Positions 23,346 through 32,300 of a stretch of DNA of 64,000 bases are shown here, in pieces. The notes beneath the pieces are model-generated. The model was not told where the DNA came from, did not search any database, and worked only from the letters and a program-made list of their open reading frames with translations. The stretch lies in NCBI GenBank assembly GCA_963824095.1, contig CAWGNS010000014.1, forward strand, positions 682,001 through 746,000, in the 5' to 3' direction. Position numbers and translations under genes: made by a program. Numbering within the stretch: position 1 is the first letter of the stretch; the number at the start of each line of letters is the position of its first letter. This DNA is from JBBDWJ01 sp963824095. Its GTDB lineage: Bacteria; Acidobacteriota; Terriglobia; Bryobacterales; UBA6623.

Positions 23346-23940
23346 CCTGCGGCGCAGGCGTATGGCCGGCAGAACCGACCTGGAGAGTCGGCCTTCGGCA
23401 GTCCTCTGGCTCCCGCAGGCCAGGAGGAATTACCTGAGCCACGTCCACACCCGCAAGTCACTTTCCCCCTGGGTGGGATGAAATACAAGGTATAGCCGTT
23501 CAGGTCGCGAACACCAAACTGCCTCGCTCCATAAAAGGTGTCGTAGATATCCTCGACGAACTCGATTCCCTCGTCGCCGGAGGCCTGGCCCGCGAGTGCC
23601 GCCTGGGCCGCTTCCATTTGCCGCGATTTCAGCAGTTGATACAGGTTGTCAACCTTATCGGTATAGAACCATAAGCTCACGCTCTGCGGCCCTTGTTTGC
23701 CGCCCGGCCTCAGCATCAGCTCAGCTTTTCCAAACGACAACATGCCGAAGTTCGGCACGCCATCGTCCTCGTAGCGCCCCGTTTCCTGGAAGCCGATTGA
23801 AGCGTACCAATCGAGGGTACGAGCGATGTAGGGACGCTGAGCATGGCGACAAGTTTATGGACGGAATCGGCCGTTGCGCCATGCCGGCGCGCAGACCCGA
23901 CGGCGGCGTTCTCGCTTTTGAATTCAGGAGTCCTTTTCAT
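23174..23940 (-). pseudogene. Frameshifted VOC (glyoxalase/bleomycin-resistance fold) gene
   Basis: Two minus frames together make one VOC protein. From the ATG at 23940 the first frame reads to VAMLSVP; the next frame continues YIARTLDWYASIGFQETGRY, then NFGMLSFGKAELML and QFGVRDLNGYTLYFIPP. The switch is near 23832 and needs one inserted (or two removed) bases. The conserved domain ends near 23470, but the frame has no stop until 23174 and runs antisense into the small membrane gene, a second sign of decay. A consensus error could explain the shift alone. Confidence 0.75.
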
Positions 23941-24034
23941 GGATTCGATAGAGCTGCTGGCGAGAACGATCGGGGTGCGGGGAGCCAAGCACCAAACCGG
24001 GTAAGTTGCCCCGCAATCTGTCGGCGCCGTCGCT

Positions 24035-26684
24035 CTAGTCGTGCCGCAACGCTTCCATCGGATCGACGCGGGCCGCGCGCCGCGCCGGCACATAGGCCGC
24101 CAACAGTGCAACCGCGATCATCAACGCCGCTCCCAGCGCAATCGGGATAGGATAGTCCGCCGGCCCGTTTTCCATCACGCGCGCGGCGAAACGCGTGCCC
24201 CATAGCGTCATCGGTATTCCCACCGCAAGGCCCGCAAAGACCATCTTTAGCGCGTCTCGCAGGATCATGCGGGTTGCGTCGCCTGGCGTCGCGCCCAATG
24301 CCATACGGATGCCAATCTCGTTGACGCGGCGCGCCACCGCGTACGCCAACAAGCCATAGAGGCCGATCGCCGCCAACATCGATCCGAGCGCGCCAAACAT
24401 CGTGGACAGCGTGGCGATGAGGCGCTCGGGAACGAGCGTCGCGTCCACTTGCTGCGCCATCGTGCTGACGCGCTCCACGCGCACACCCTTCAGAATCTCG
24501 CCCACCGCACCAAGAGCCTCGCCCCTTACCGCCTCGGGCGCCTGACGGCTGCGAAGGATGACGTTGTAGGCGAATACCCGGCGTTCCTGGAACGCGGTGA
24601 GGTAGATCGTATTGGGCGTCGACTCGCGTGGATTGTCGTACTTCGCGTCGCCGACAACCCCCAGGATGGTGTACGGCTCCTGGTCGCCTTCGATGCTGAA
24701 CCGCTTCCCGATCGGGTTGGCATCGTCGAAGTAGAAGCGGGCCATCTTCCGGTTGATGACGGCCAGGTGCGCGATGCCGCGGTCTTGAAGCGTGAAGTCG
24801 CGCCCCGCCAGCAACGGTATTCCGAGCGTTTCAAAATAGCCGGGCGCGATCCAGTTCAACGAATGGTAGCGATTCTGCTCGGGCTTGCTCGGATAGCCTT
24901 CGACGGCGACATGGCGAGACGCGCCGGCTCCCGAAAGCGGGGTCATACCGCTAAGGGTGGCCGAGCGCACTCCCGGAATGGTTTGGAGACGGTCGAGCAG
25001 TTCGCGATACAAACGCGACAACTCACCCCCTGAATATCGGCTGGCGGCGGGATCCAGCCGTATCAGCAGAACGTGATCGCGCTGAAAGCCGAGACCGCTG
25101 CGGAGGCTGGAGAGGTGATGCAAAAACAGGCCGGCGGCGCTCAATAGCAACACCGACAAGGCGACCTGCGCAACCACCAGGCCGTTTCCCAAAAACCGTC
25201 CGAAGCGCGTTTCGATACCCTTTCCCGCCGCTCGCAGCGAAGACGCCGGCGCCGCTGACATCGCTCGCAACGCCGGCGCCAGCCCGAACAGAACTCCGGT
25301 GAGCACGGCGACCGTCGTGGTAAATAGCAGAACACGCATATCCGCTTCGACCGGAATCTCGAGTGGCGGCAATCCCGGAATCGGCCGCGCCGAAGCGATG
25401 ATCCGCACCAAGGCGTCCGCCCCGAAATAGGCGAAGAAAATGCCGATCAGAGCGCCCGTCGCCGATAGCAGCAACGACTCGGTGAGCAACTGGCGCAGCA
25501 GGCGGAGCTTGCCGGCGCCCAGCGCGACTCGCAACGCCATTTCGCGCTCCCTCGCCGCCCCCCGCGCCAACAGCATGCTCGCCACGTTGGTGCAGGCGAT
25601 GAGCAGCAGCAACCCGACCACGGCCATCACGAACAGCAGCGGCTTGGCGAACTGATCCCTCAGAAGCACGGAGATGGCGCGGACCGGCTCCAGCTCGAAC
25701 TTCAGGTTACGGAGATAGTAGTCGGTCTTGAGCTTGTCTTGATCGAAGGTTTGGAAATAGAGCGTCGCCAGCTCGGCCTGGGCTTGCTCGATCGAGACGC
25801 CGCGCTTCAACCGCCCCATCAACCCGACCCGCTTGATCGCCTCGCCATCGAGTATCGAACTCGTGGCCAGCGGCAGCCAGACTTGCGGCGTCAATCCCAA
25901 TTGCACACCGAAGAATGCCGGCGGCGTCACGCCGACGATCGTGACCGGCGATTTCTCGAACGTGATCTGCCTGCCCAGCACGGCCGGGTCGCGGTGAAAC
26001 CGGCTGTTCCAATACGACCAACTCAACATCGCCACCGGACCGCGCCTCGTCGGAGTCGTCTTCGCGAGCAATCAGGCGTCCGATCGCCGGCTCGACTCCG
26101 AGTAGGTCGAAAAAGCCGCCGTCCACGTACTGAACATCGACATTCTCGGGTTCCGAGGCGTCTCCGCCCAGCGAGGCTCGCAACTCGTCAGGGCGCGAAT
26201 ACGCGATCAGCCCCGACAACACGTGATTGTTATCGCGCAGGTGCTCATACACCTCGAAGTCTGCGCTGTTGAGGCGGGGGTCCGTGGGAAACTGGTGGAG
26301 CAGCTCGACAAGCCGCCCCGGATCGCGCACGGGAAGCGTGCGCAGCAGCAGCGCGTTGAGCAGGCTGAAAATCGCGGTGTTGGCGCCGATGCCGAGAGCC
26401 AGCGAAAGAACCGCGACGGTTGTAAACCCAGGAGAACGGCGCATCGTTCGCAGGCCATAGCGGACGTCTTGCCAAACCCGGTCAAGGGAATTCCAGCGCC
26501 ACACTTCGCGGGTGCGCTCCTGAATGCGAGTACGGTTGCCGAACTCGCGGCGGGCGGCGCTTTCGGCGGCCTCGGGTGATTCGCCCCGTTCGATGCGGTC
26601 GCGCGCCGCCATGGCGAGGTGTGCCTGGATCTCTTCGTCGAGTTCCTGGTCGCGAGGTTTAGGCGAGCGCCATAGCCATCTCAT
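24035..26684 (-). pseudogene. Frameshifted ADOP-type MacB-like ABC permease
   Basis: The combined frames encode about 880 residues, normal for Acidobacterial ADOP permeases. An N-terminal cap (DQELDEEIQAHLAMAARDRI) is followed by a membrane segment, a periplasmic MacB-like domain and FtsX-like halves, with a second permease domain ending VDPMEALRHD. The frame is broken once near 26040: reading DSDEAR then one base out of phase gives PVAMLSWSYWNSRF. Removing one G restores it. The ATG at 26684 has AGGAG 7 bases upstream. Two TGTAGA operators lie upstream. It is either a recent pseudogene or an intact gene with a sequencing insertion. Confidence 0.85.
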
Positions 26685-26767
26685 CGCGCCGCTCCTCGGC
26701 CCAGGGTCGGGCGAACCAGGCAGACCGCCGCGGGACTCGGATCACAGCATGGTCGCTGGTTCATAGC

Positions 26768-26805
26768 TGTAGATATTCTACATCCATGTCTGTAGATTGT
26801 CTACC
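26768..26805. promoter_or_regulatory. Tandem dyad operators upstream of the ADOP gene
   Basis: TGTAGA-TAT-TCTACA (26768-26782) is a perfect 6-3-6 dyad; TGTAGA-TTG-TCTACC (26791-26805) matches at 5 of 6. Centres are 23 bp apart, about two helix turns, on one face of the DNA. They lie 84-121 bases upstream of the ADOP start. A dimeric PadR- or BlaI-type repressor is a reasonable guess, but no such gene is in the window. Confidence 0.6.
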
Positions 26806-26868
26806 GCCTGCGACAGGCCGCGATCCGATGCACTGGTTGCCACCCGGAGCAGCAGACTGGTTGCCACA

Positions 26869-27026
26869 ACAGAGCCGCAGGCGTCAGCCGGCGGGCCGAA
26901 GTGACTGGATGCGGGTCAACAGTGGAGAATGCAGAAGCGAAGTGTCTGGACGTCGGGCCGCGTCGGATGCTCTACCCCGCGGCTGCCGTGGGGTTTCGGC
27001 CCGCCGGCTGACGCCTGCGGCTCTGT
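26869..27026. repeat. MITE-like inverted pair of family A repeats
   Basis: Copy one (26869-26900) begins ACAGAGCCGCAGGCGTCAG and ends GGCGGGCCGAA; copy two (26995-27026) is its exact reverse complement over 32 bases. The 94-base centre has no gene. Terminal inverted repeats around a short non-coding core resemble a small non-autonomous mobile element. No target duplication was recognised. Confidence 0.7.
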
Positions 27027-27096
27027 TGTCCCGGCCCTGGCGGGCGGTGCCAGTTCGCTGGAAGCGGTGCGGGACACACAACGGAGAGGCGGTTGC

Positions 27097-27198
27097 ACAG
27101 GCAGGGATGCCTGGGCCACCCGGCGGGCTGCGTTACCCGGGCCGCCTCCGCAGGCTGCGTTGCCCGAGCCATGTTACAGGCAGGATTGCCTGTGCCAC
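27097..27198. repeat. Two family B repeats after the BFN gene
   Basis: ACAGGCAGGGATGCCTGGG (27097 onward) and ACAGGCAGGATTGCCTGTG (27176 onward), both followed by CCACC, are near-identical short palindromic units. The second touches the end of the BFN gene. With the family A pair they fill the spacer 26685-27199, which has no gene apart from the operators. Confidence 0.65.
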
Positions 27199-27199
27199 C

Positions 27200-27688
27200 T
27201 TACATCTTGTATTGGCCCAGATCCTCGTCGCTGAGGTTTTCGAGCCAGCGGCGCAGTTCTTCGCTGTTGGCTTTGTCGCTGACGGCGTTGGAGACCTTGG
27301 AGGATTTCAGCACGTCGTCTTCGACGAAGATCGGGCAATCCAGGCGCAGGGCGAGCGCCAGGGCGTCGCTGGGGCGCGAGTCGATGGCGATCATTTCGCC
27401 CTCGCGCTCCATCCAGATCACCGCGTAGAACGTATCGTCCTTCAGCTCGTTGACGACGACCTTGCGCAGTCCGCTGCCCAGGCCCATCAGCAGATTCTTG
27501 ATCAGGTCGTGGGTCATCGGCCGCGGCGTCGTTACCTTTTCGATTTCCAGGGCGATGGCGTTGGCTTCGTAGACGCCCACCCAGATCGGCAAGACCGAGT
27601 TTCCGTCGAGATCCTTGAGAATCACAATCGGCATGTTCGTGACCGGGTCCATCATCAGGCCACGGATTTTCATTTCGACTTCCATCAT
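27200..27688 (-). CDS. Bifunctional nuclease family protein (DUF151)
   Basis: A 162-residue DUF151/BFN protein. It has the family entry MKIRGLMMDPVTNMPIVILKD, LPIWVGVYEANAIALEIE, RPMTHDLIKNLL and the late IDSRPSDALALALRLDCPIFV. Characterised plant members have DNase/RNase activity; bacterial ones often sit beside miaB. Start at ATG 27688 or 27685. The same frame is open far upstream through the end of miaB (to 27865), where it encodes the missing MiaB C-terminus, so a fused product would arise if the miaB frame were corrected. Confidence 0.88.
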   Translation of the reverse strand: MMEVEMKIRGLMMDPVTNMPIVILKDLDGNSVLPIWVGVYEANAIALEIEKVTTPRPMTHDLIKNLLMGLGSGLRKVVVNELKDDTFYAVIWMEREGEMIAIDSRPSDALALALRLDCPIFVEDDVLKSSKVSNAVSDKANSEELRRWLENLSDEDLGQYKM

Positions 27689-27770
27689 TGCCCCCGTGAT
27701 ATTGGACGCTCCGTTTACTGAAGGATTCGGAAACCCTGAAACGTTGGAGCGGAGTGTTCTTGCGATCAAT

Positions 27771-29084
27771 TCACCCACCAGGGAATTCGGCCCCGATGCG
27801 GCTACCCGCACCTGGCAATAGGCGCCATGCAGGTCTTCGTCCCCGCCCAGCCGGCGAGGGATCACTGAAATTCAACACGCGATTCTGCGTCGTTCTACCG
27901 ATCCATTGTTGGGACTTCTCGCGCCGTCCCTCGACCAGCACTTCCTCCTCCCGGCCAACGAAACCCGCGTTGCGGCGCTCCTGGATGCGCCGCTGCATCT
28001 CCTGCAGGATCGCCAGCCGCCGCGACTTTTCCTCTTCGGGAACCGCGTCTTCATAGGAGGCGGCAGGCGTGTTCGCGCGCGGCGAATACTTGAACGAGAA
28101 TACCGAGTCGTAACCGACCTGCTCGAGCAACGACAAGGTCTGTTCGAAGTCTTCCTCGGTCTCGCCCGGAAACCCGACGATGATGTCGGTGCTGAGCGCG
28201 ATCGGCCGCCGCGCCGCCTGCAGCTTCTCGATGCGCCGCAGATAGTCGTCGCGGCTATAGTCGCGCTGCATGAGCCCCAGCACGCGCGTCGATCCCGACT
28301 GCACCGGCAGATGGACGTGGTTGCAAAGCACTTCGTTGTCGTCGATGGCCTCGACGATCGCGGGCGTGAAGTCGCGCGGGTGCGAGGTCGTGAAGCGCAC
28401 GCGGCGGATGCCCGGCACGCGCCCGACCGCCGCCAGCATCTGGGCGAAATCCCAGCCGCGCGGCGAGGGGTCGCGGTAGCTGTTGACGTTCTGCCCCAGA
28501 AGCTGGATCTCGCTATAGCCCTGAGCCGCCAGCCGGCTAGCTTCTTCGAGAACGCTTTCGCTGCTGCGGCTGCGCTCGGGCCCGCGCGTGAACGGCACCA
28601 CGCAATAGGCGCAATGCTTGTCGCAGCCCTCGATGATCGTAATGTAGGCGCGGTAGGGATTGTCGCGGCGGGTCAGCGGCGTGTCGAACGTTTCGTCGGT
28701 GTCGAGGCTCAGCCCCGTGACGCGGCTTTCACCCGCTTCGAGCCGGGTGAGCATCTCCGGCAGCGCGTTGTAACTGGCCGAGCCGCACACCAGGCTGACG
28801 TGCGGCGCCTGTTCGAAGATGCCCTCGCCCTGATGCTGCGCCACGCAGCCCAGCACGCCGAACACCTGCCCGGCCGTGCGCTGCCTCTTGAAATTCGCGA
28901 GCCGCGAGAAGACCTTCTGCTCGGCCTTGTCGCGGATGCTGCAAGTGTTATAAAGAACCAGCCCGGCTTCGTCGGGACGCTCCACCGCCTGATAGCCGCG
29001 GCCGAGCAGCGTGCCGCAGACTTTCTCGCTGTCGTGGACGTTCATCTGACAGCCAAACGTCTCGATGTAGAAGGTTTTCTTCAC
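27771..29084 (-). CDS. miaB: tRNA-2-methylthio-N6-dimethylallyladenosine synthase (frameshifted near the 3' end)
   Basis: A radical-SAM methylthiotransferase that adds ms2 to i6A37 of tRNA. Present: MTTase domain with FGCQMN, NTCSIRDKAEQ and VLGCVAQ cysteines (auxiliary cluster), radical-SAM CDKHCAYC, and the start of the TRAM domain (VEGRREKSQQWIGRTTQNRV). After NFSDP the frame goes wrong. The expected TRAM end (GAYCQVRVAASGPNSLVGEL) is encoded one base out of phase; removing one G of the run opposite 27841-27844 restores it. The GTG at 29084 gives the usual MKKTFYIETFGCQMN start. Confidence 0.9.
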   Translation of the reverse strand: MKKTFYIETFGCQMNVHDSEKVCGTLLGRGYQAVERPDEAGLVLYNTCSIRDKAEQKVFSRLANFKRQRTAGQVFGVLGCVAQHQGEGIFEQAPHVSLVCGSASYNALPEMLTRLEAGESRVTGLSLDTDETFDTPLTRRDNPYRAYITIIEGCDKHCAYCVVPFTRGPERSRSSESVLEEASRLAAQGYSEIQLLGQNVNSYRDPSPRGWDFAQMLAAVGRVPGIRRVRFTTSHPRDFTPAIVEAIDDNEVLCNHVHLPVQSGSTRVLGLMQRDYSRDDYLRRIEKLQAARRPIALSTDIIVGFPGETEEDFEQTLSLLEQVGYDSVFSFKYSPRANTPAASYEDAVPEEEKSRRLAILQEMQRRIQERRNAGFVGREEEVLVEGRREKSQQWIGRTTQNRVLNFSDPSPAGRGRRPAWRLLPGAGSRIGAEFPGG

Positions 29085-29108
29085 GTTTGGGTGCGCAACA
29101 GCCCCCTC

Positions 29109-29117
29109 AGTATAGCA
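29109..29117 (-). promoter_or_regulatory. Extended -10 promoter for miaB
   Basis: The minus strand reads TGCTATACT, an extended -10 element about 25 bases upstream of the miaB GTG. No good -35 was found, which extended -10 promoters can tolerate. The divergent spacer 29085-29388 shows nothing else. Confidence 0.4.
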
Positions 29118-29388
29118 ACCCGTCCGGCGCCTTCCCGAGCCGGAAACCGTCGGCGGCACAGCTTGCCTGGATGAGACCGTGCAGTACGCCAACTCACAAG
29201 ACAACGCCGCCGGCGCAAGGCCCCAAAACCTCGCTACGATGGCCGATATGAGGGCTATGCGGCCGCGTCACCGGCGGCGGCTGAAACACCGCGGCGCGAA
29301 CAGGCCCGCGGTGCGACGCCATCGCTGACGGCTTGCTCTTTCCCGGAACGCACCGCCCGCGCGCCCGGAAAAGCCGAGGAGACTTGAG

Positions 29389-29721
29389 TTGACCGAGAAC
29401 CATGACCAGCGACGCAGCGACCGGCTGATGTGCTCCGAACTGGTGGAGATCGCCTTCGAGGATCAGGTCGGACACTGGGTCCGCGAAAACGGAGTCATCG
29501 AGGACGTCGGCTCCACCGGAATCGGCGTCAGCCTCAACCTGCCGGTCAGCGTCGGCCGGACCGTCACCGTATCGAATCCGCGATTCCGCAGCCAGGCAAA
29601 GGTCATTCACTGCGAGTTCGAAGAGTACGGCTACCTGCTCGGGCTGGAGTTCAGCGGCGGGTTCGAGTGGAACCGCACCGACTGGGAACCGGAGCACTTG
29701 TTGCACCTGCCCAAGGAATAA
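29389..29721 (+). CDS. PilZ domain protein
   Basis: A 110-residue single-domain PilZ protein, a likely cyclic-di-GMP receptor. It has an RRSDR box (RxxxR) near the N-terminus, then IEDVGSTGIGVSL where the second motif (D/NxSxxG) is expected, though one extra residue separates Asp from Ser. The beta-barrel is completed by GYLLGLEFSGG. The TTG start is supported by GAGGAGA about 8 bases upstream. It stands alone, divergent from miaB. Confidence 0.85.
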   Translation: MTENHDQRRSDRLMCSELVEIAFEDQVGHWVRENGVIEDVGSTGIGVSLNLPVSVGRTVTVSNPRFRSQAKVIHCEFEEYGYLLGLEFSGGFEWNRTDWEPEHLLHLPKE

Positions 29722-30178
29722 GGCATGCGCCGAATTGGGCTGCCCGGAGCGTCCGGCTCTCGCGCACGGCCGCGCCGCCTGTCACTCGCACCCATTCCCC
29801 TCACTCACGCCCGTTCCTCTTTCCCCCCTCCCCAAGCCCTGCCCCAAATCGCGAAAACAGAGCCGCACCCGGAAAGCTACGGGCCCGCCGGCACCGGCAC
29901 CCAGGCAGCAAGGAAGGCACCAAGTCGGGAATACCAATCGGCAAAGGCAGCGCCTGCAGGGGCCCCAGCAATTTCTGATTGCCGACGAAATCGTCCCCGC
30001 CGCATCGTGCCACCTCAGCCCGCAGACTCCCGCCCGCGGCTCTGTCTCTTCAATTGCAAGTTCCGCTGCCGGTTACCCAGGCGTGCAGTCTGCGGCTCGA
30101 CCGCGTGAGCCGGAGGCCGATCAGGTACATTGGTTACGGATAAGGTGGAGAGAACTTACGAAACGATCGCTCGCGGAC
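29722..30178. other. Spacer with an inverted pair of family A repeats
   Basis: No supported gene in 457 bases. A family A copy begins at 29857 (ACAGAGCCGCACCCGG) and an inverted copy ends at 30045 (GCGGCTCTGT). The span of about 189 bases is like the element at 26869-27026 but with more divergent arms. Confidence 0.5.
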
Positions 30179-31264
30179 CTACGAACGGGCAGCCCCGCTG
30201 CGAGCCGCCTTCCGAAGCTTGGCCGCCCGCGCCTGGCGGGCCAATTGCACCAGCACTTGCGCGGTTCGCTCGGGATCGTGGCGCACCGGCCCTTCGGGCT
30301 CTTCGCCCAACAGATCGAGCTCCAGGACCTTGACCCCCAGCTTTTCGATCCGCGCCAGATCGTTGGTGACCGGTTTCGCGTTTTGCGCCGCGTAGCGCCG
30401 CCGCGCGGCCGCGGACGCCCGGCGGCTGTTGAGCAGCACGTAGTCCACCACCGGCGCGGCGCTATGTTCCAGGATGGCCTTGAGGTGATCGCTCGCGGCG
30501 TAACCCACCGTCTCGCCCGGCTGCCCCATGAGGTTGCATAGGTAGATCTTGCAGGCCGGGGAGTGGGCAATCGCTTCGGGGATTCCCTCCACCAGCAGGT
30601 TGGGGATGACACTGGTGTAGAGCGACCCCGGCCCGAGCGTGATCAGGTCGGCCTGCTCGATGGCTTGCAGCGCGTCGGGCACGGGCGGGCAGCGCCGCGG
30701 CTTCAGCCGCACCGCGCGGATCACGTCGGTCGAGCCGCTGATGCGCGATTCGCCCACCAGCTTGCGGCCGCTGGCCATTTCCGCCACCAGTTCCACGTTC
30801 TTGAGCGTCGAGGGAAAGATGTGGCCGTGGATCGCCAACACCTCACTCGAAAGCTGAATGGCCTGGTGAAAATCCCCGGTCACGTGCGTCAGCGCCGCCA
30901 GGAACAGATTGCCGAAGCTGTGGCCGCGCAGACCGCGGCCGTTCGAAAAACGGTATTGGAACAGGCGCGCAAGCAGCGCCTCGTCTTCGGCGAGCGCCAC
31001 CATGCAACTGCGGATGTCGCCCGTGGCCAGAATGTCGAACGCGCGGCGCAGCCTCCCGGAGCTGCCGCCATCGTCGCTCACGGTGACCACCGCACCCAGA
31101 TCGAGAAACGGCGCGTCGGCGGCGCTCGACGCTGGGTAGGGGCCCAGAGCGAGGCGCTTGAGGCCCCGCAAGATGGTCGACAGCCCCGTGCCACCGCCCA
31201 GCGTCACGATCCGCAGTGGGTCGGCGGCGGATTCAACGCGCCGCCGCCGGCGCAACGACTTCAC
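30179..31264 (-). CDS. YvcK/CofD-like protein (gluconeogenesis factor family)
   Basis: A 361-residue YvcK/CofD-like protein. Family marks: LRIVTLGGGTGLSTILRGLK, VTVSDDGGSSGRLRRAFDI, TGDIRSCMVAL, the RGHSFGNLFLAAL stretch and ITLGPGSLYTSVIPNLLV. Members bind UDP-sugars and influence growth on gluconeogenic carbon sources and cell-wall balance. The frame is open to 31417, but the GTG at 31264 leaves a 79-base gap to the upstream gene and gives a normal N-terminus. Basic residues (SLRRRRRVES) precede the core. Confidence 0.9.
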   Translation of the reverse strand: MKSLRRRRRVESAADPLRIVTLGGGTGLSTILRGLKRLALGPYPASSAADAPFLDLGAVVTVSDDGGSSGRLRRAFDILATGDIRSCMVALAEDEALLARLFQYRFSNGRGLRGHSFGNLFLAALTHVTGDFHQAIQLSSEVLAIHGHIFPSTLKNVELVAEMASGRKLVGESRISGSTDVIRAVRLKPRRCPPVPDALQAIEQADLITLGPGSLYTSVIPNLLVEGIPEAIAHSPACKIYLCNLMGQPGETVGYAASDHLKAILEHSAAPVVDYVLLNSRRASAAARRRYAAQNAKPVTNDLARIEKLGVKVLELDLLGEEPEGPVRHDPERTAQVLVQLARQARAAKLRKAARSGAARS

Positions 31265-31343
31265 CGCCGTGCCGGACGGGGGCCGTTGAGGCGTGCTGGT
31301 TCGTGAACGGGAACGGATCGTGAGGGGCTCCTGCCTGCCGGAG

Positions 31344-32300
31344 TTAGTTTCCGCCGCCCTGATGCAGCAAATGCGCAATCGGAGGATGGCCCACGACGCT
31401 GCCAAGATCGGCGTCATTCAGCGCCAGAACCCGGTTCAGAGGATCGATTTCGATGGCCCGCTTGAGGTTGCCGAAAGCCAACTCCACGTTGCCCTGCAAC
31501 GCGGCCAACACGGCGTTGGCGTAATGAACATGGCCCGCCTTCGGCGCCAGCCGCAGAGCCCGCTGGAGGTAGCGCTCGGCCTCCCCCAGGCGGCGGTCGT
31601 TCATCAGCTTCACACCGTAATTGTAGTTGTCGTCGGCGGTCTTGAGCTCGACCTTTTCGTCGCCGATCTGTTGACGGCAGATGTCCGCGTAAACGTGCGC
31701 GCGGTGGCGCAGCGTGGTGTTGGGGCCCTCGACGGCTTTTTCCATCAAGGGAAGCGCGCGCCCAAACCGCCGCGCGTTGAAGTATTCGACGGCCTTCTCG
31801 TAGTTTTCGGTCTGGCGCAGCTCAAGCTGGCGCAGGGCCTTGGCCGCCTGTTCGGCCTGTTTGTCGACCGGCGGTGGCGGAGGCGGGGGAACCGTCTTGG
31901 GAGCTCGACGCCGGCGATCGGGGGGCGGCCATGCAGGAGCCGGGGAAGCCGCCTGTGCAGCCGCGGCCTGAGCCTTCTTGGTGGCTCGAGGTTTCGGAGC
32001 GGCGGCGGGCTTGGGGGCCTTGGCCGCTTTGGCTGCCTTGGGCCTCTTCGACGCAGCCTTCTTCGCGGCCGCGGGCTTGCTACCCGCCCGCGTCGCCCGC
32101 GCCGGCTTCTTCGTCTTCGCGGTATTTTCGGCGCGCTTCTTCGTCTTGGCCGAATGCGCGTTGTCGACGCTGCTCTTGGCCGCCTTGGCCGCCTTGGCCG
32201 TTTTGGCCGCTTTGGTCGACGCGCCGGCGCGGGCCTTCGACCGTGCAGTCTTCGGCCGCGAGATCTGCGATTTTGTCGCCTTGTCGCTGCTACGCGCCAT
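31344..32300 (-). CDS. Histone-H1-like Lys/Ala-rich tail fused to TPR domain
   Basis: A 318-residue protein. Residues 1-115 are almost only Lys, Ala, Ser, Arg, Thr and Pro, with repeats such as KAAKTAKAAKAAK and KAAKAAKAPKPAAAPKP that resemble eukaryotic histone H1 tails and bacterial H1-like proteins. Residues 116-145 are Pro-rich (PPPPPPPV). Residues about 155-318 form tetratricopeptide-like helices (EYFNARRFGRALPLMEKAV, GEAERYLQRALRLAPKAGHV, GNLKRAIEIDPLNRVL). No signal peptide is present. The basic tail probably binds DNA or RNA, while TPRs bind proteins. Function unknown; it lies 79 bases upstream of yvcK. Confidence 0.75.
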   Translation of the reverse strand: MARSSDKATKSQISRPKTARSKARAGASTKAAKTAKAAKAAKSSVDNAHSAKTKKRAENTAKTKKPARATRAGSKPAAAKKAASKRPKAAKAAKAPKPAAAPKPRATKKAQAAAAQAASPAPAWPPPDRRRRAPKTVPPPPPPPVDKQAEQAAKALRQLELRQTENYEKAVEYFNARRFGRALPLMEKAVEGPNTTLRHRAHVYADICRQQIGDEKVELKTADDNYNYGVKLMNDRRLGEAERYLQRALRLAPKAGHVHYANAVLAALQGNVELAFGNLKRAIEIDPLNRVLALNDADLGSVVGHPPIAHLLHQGGGN

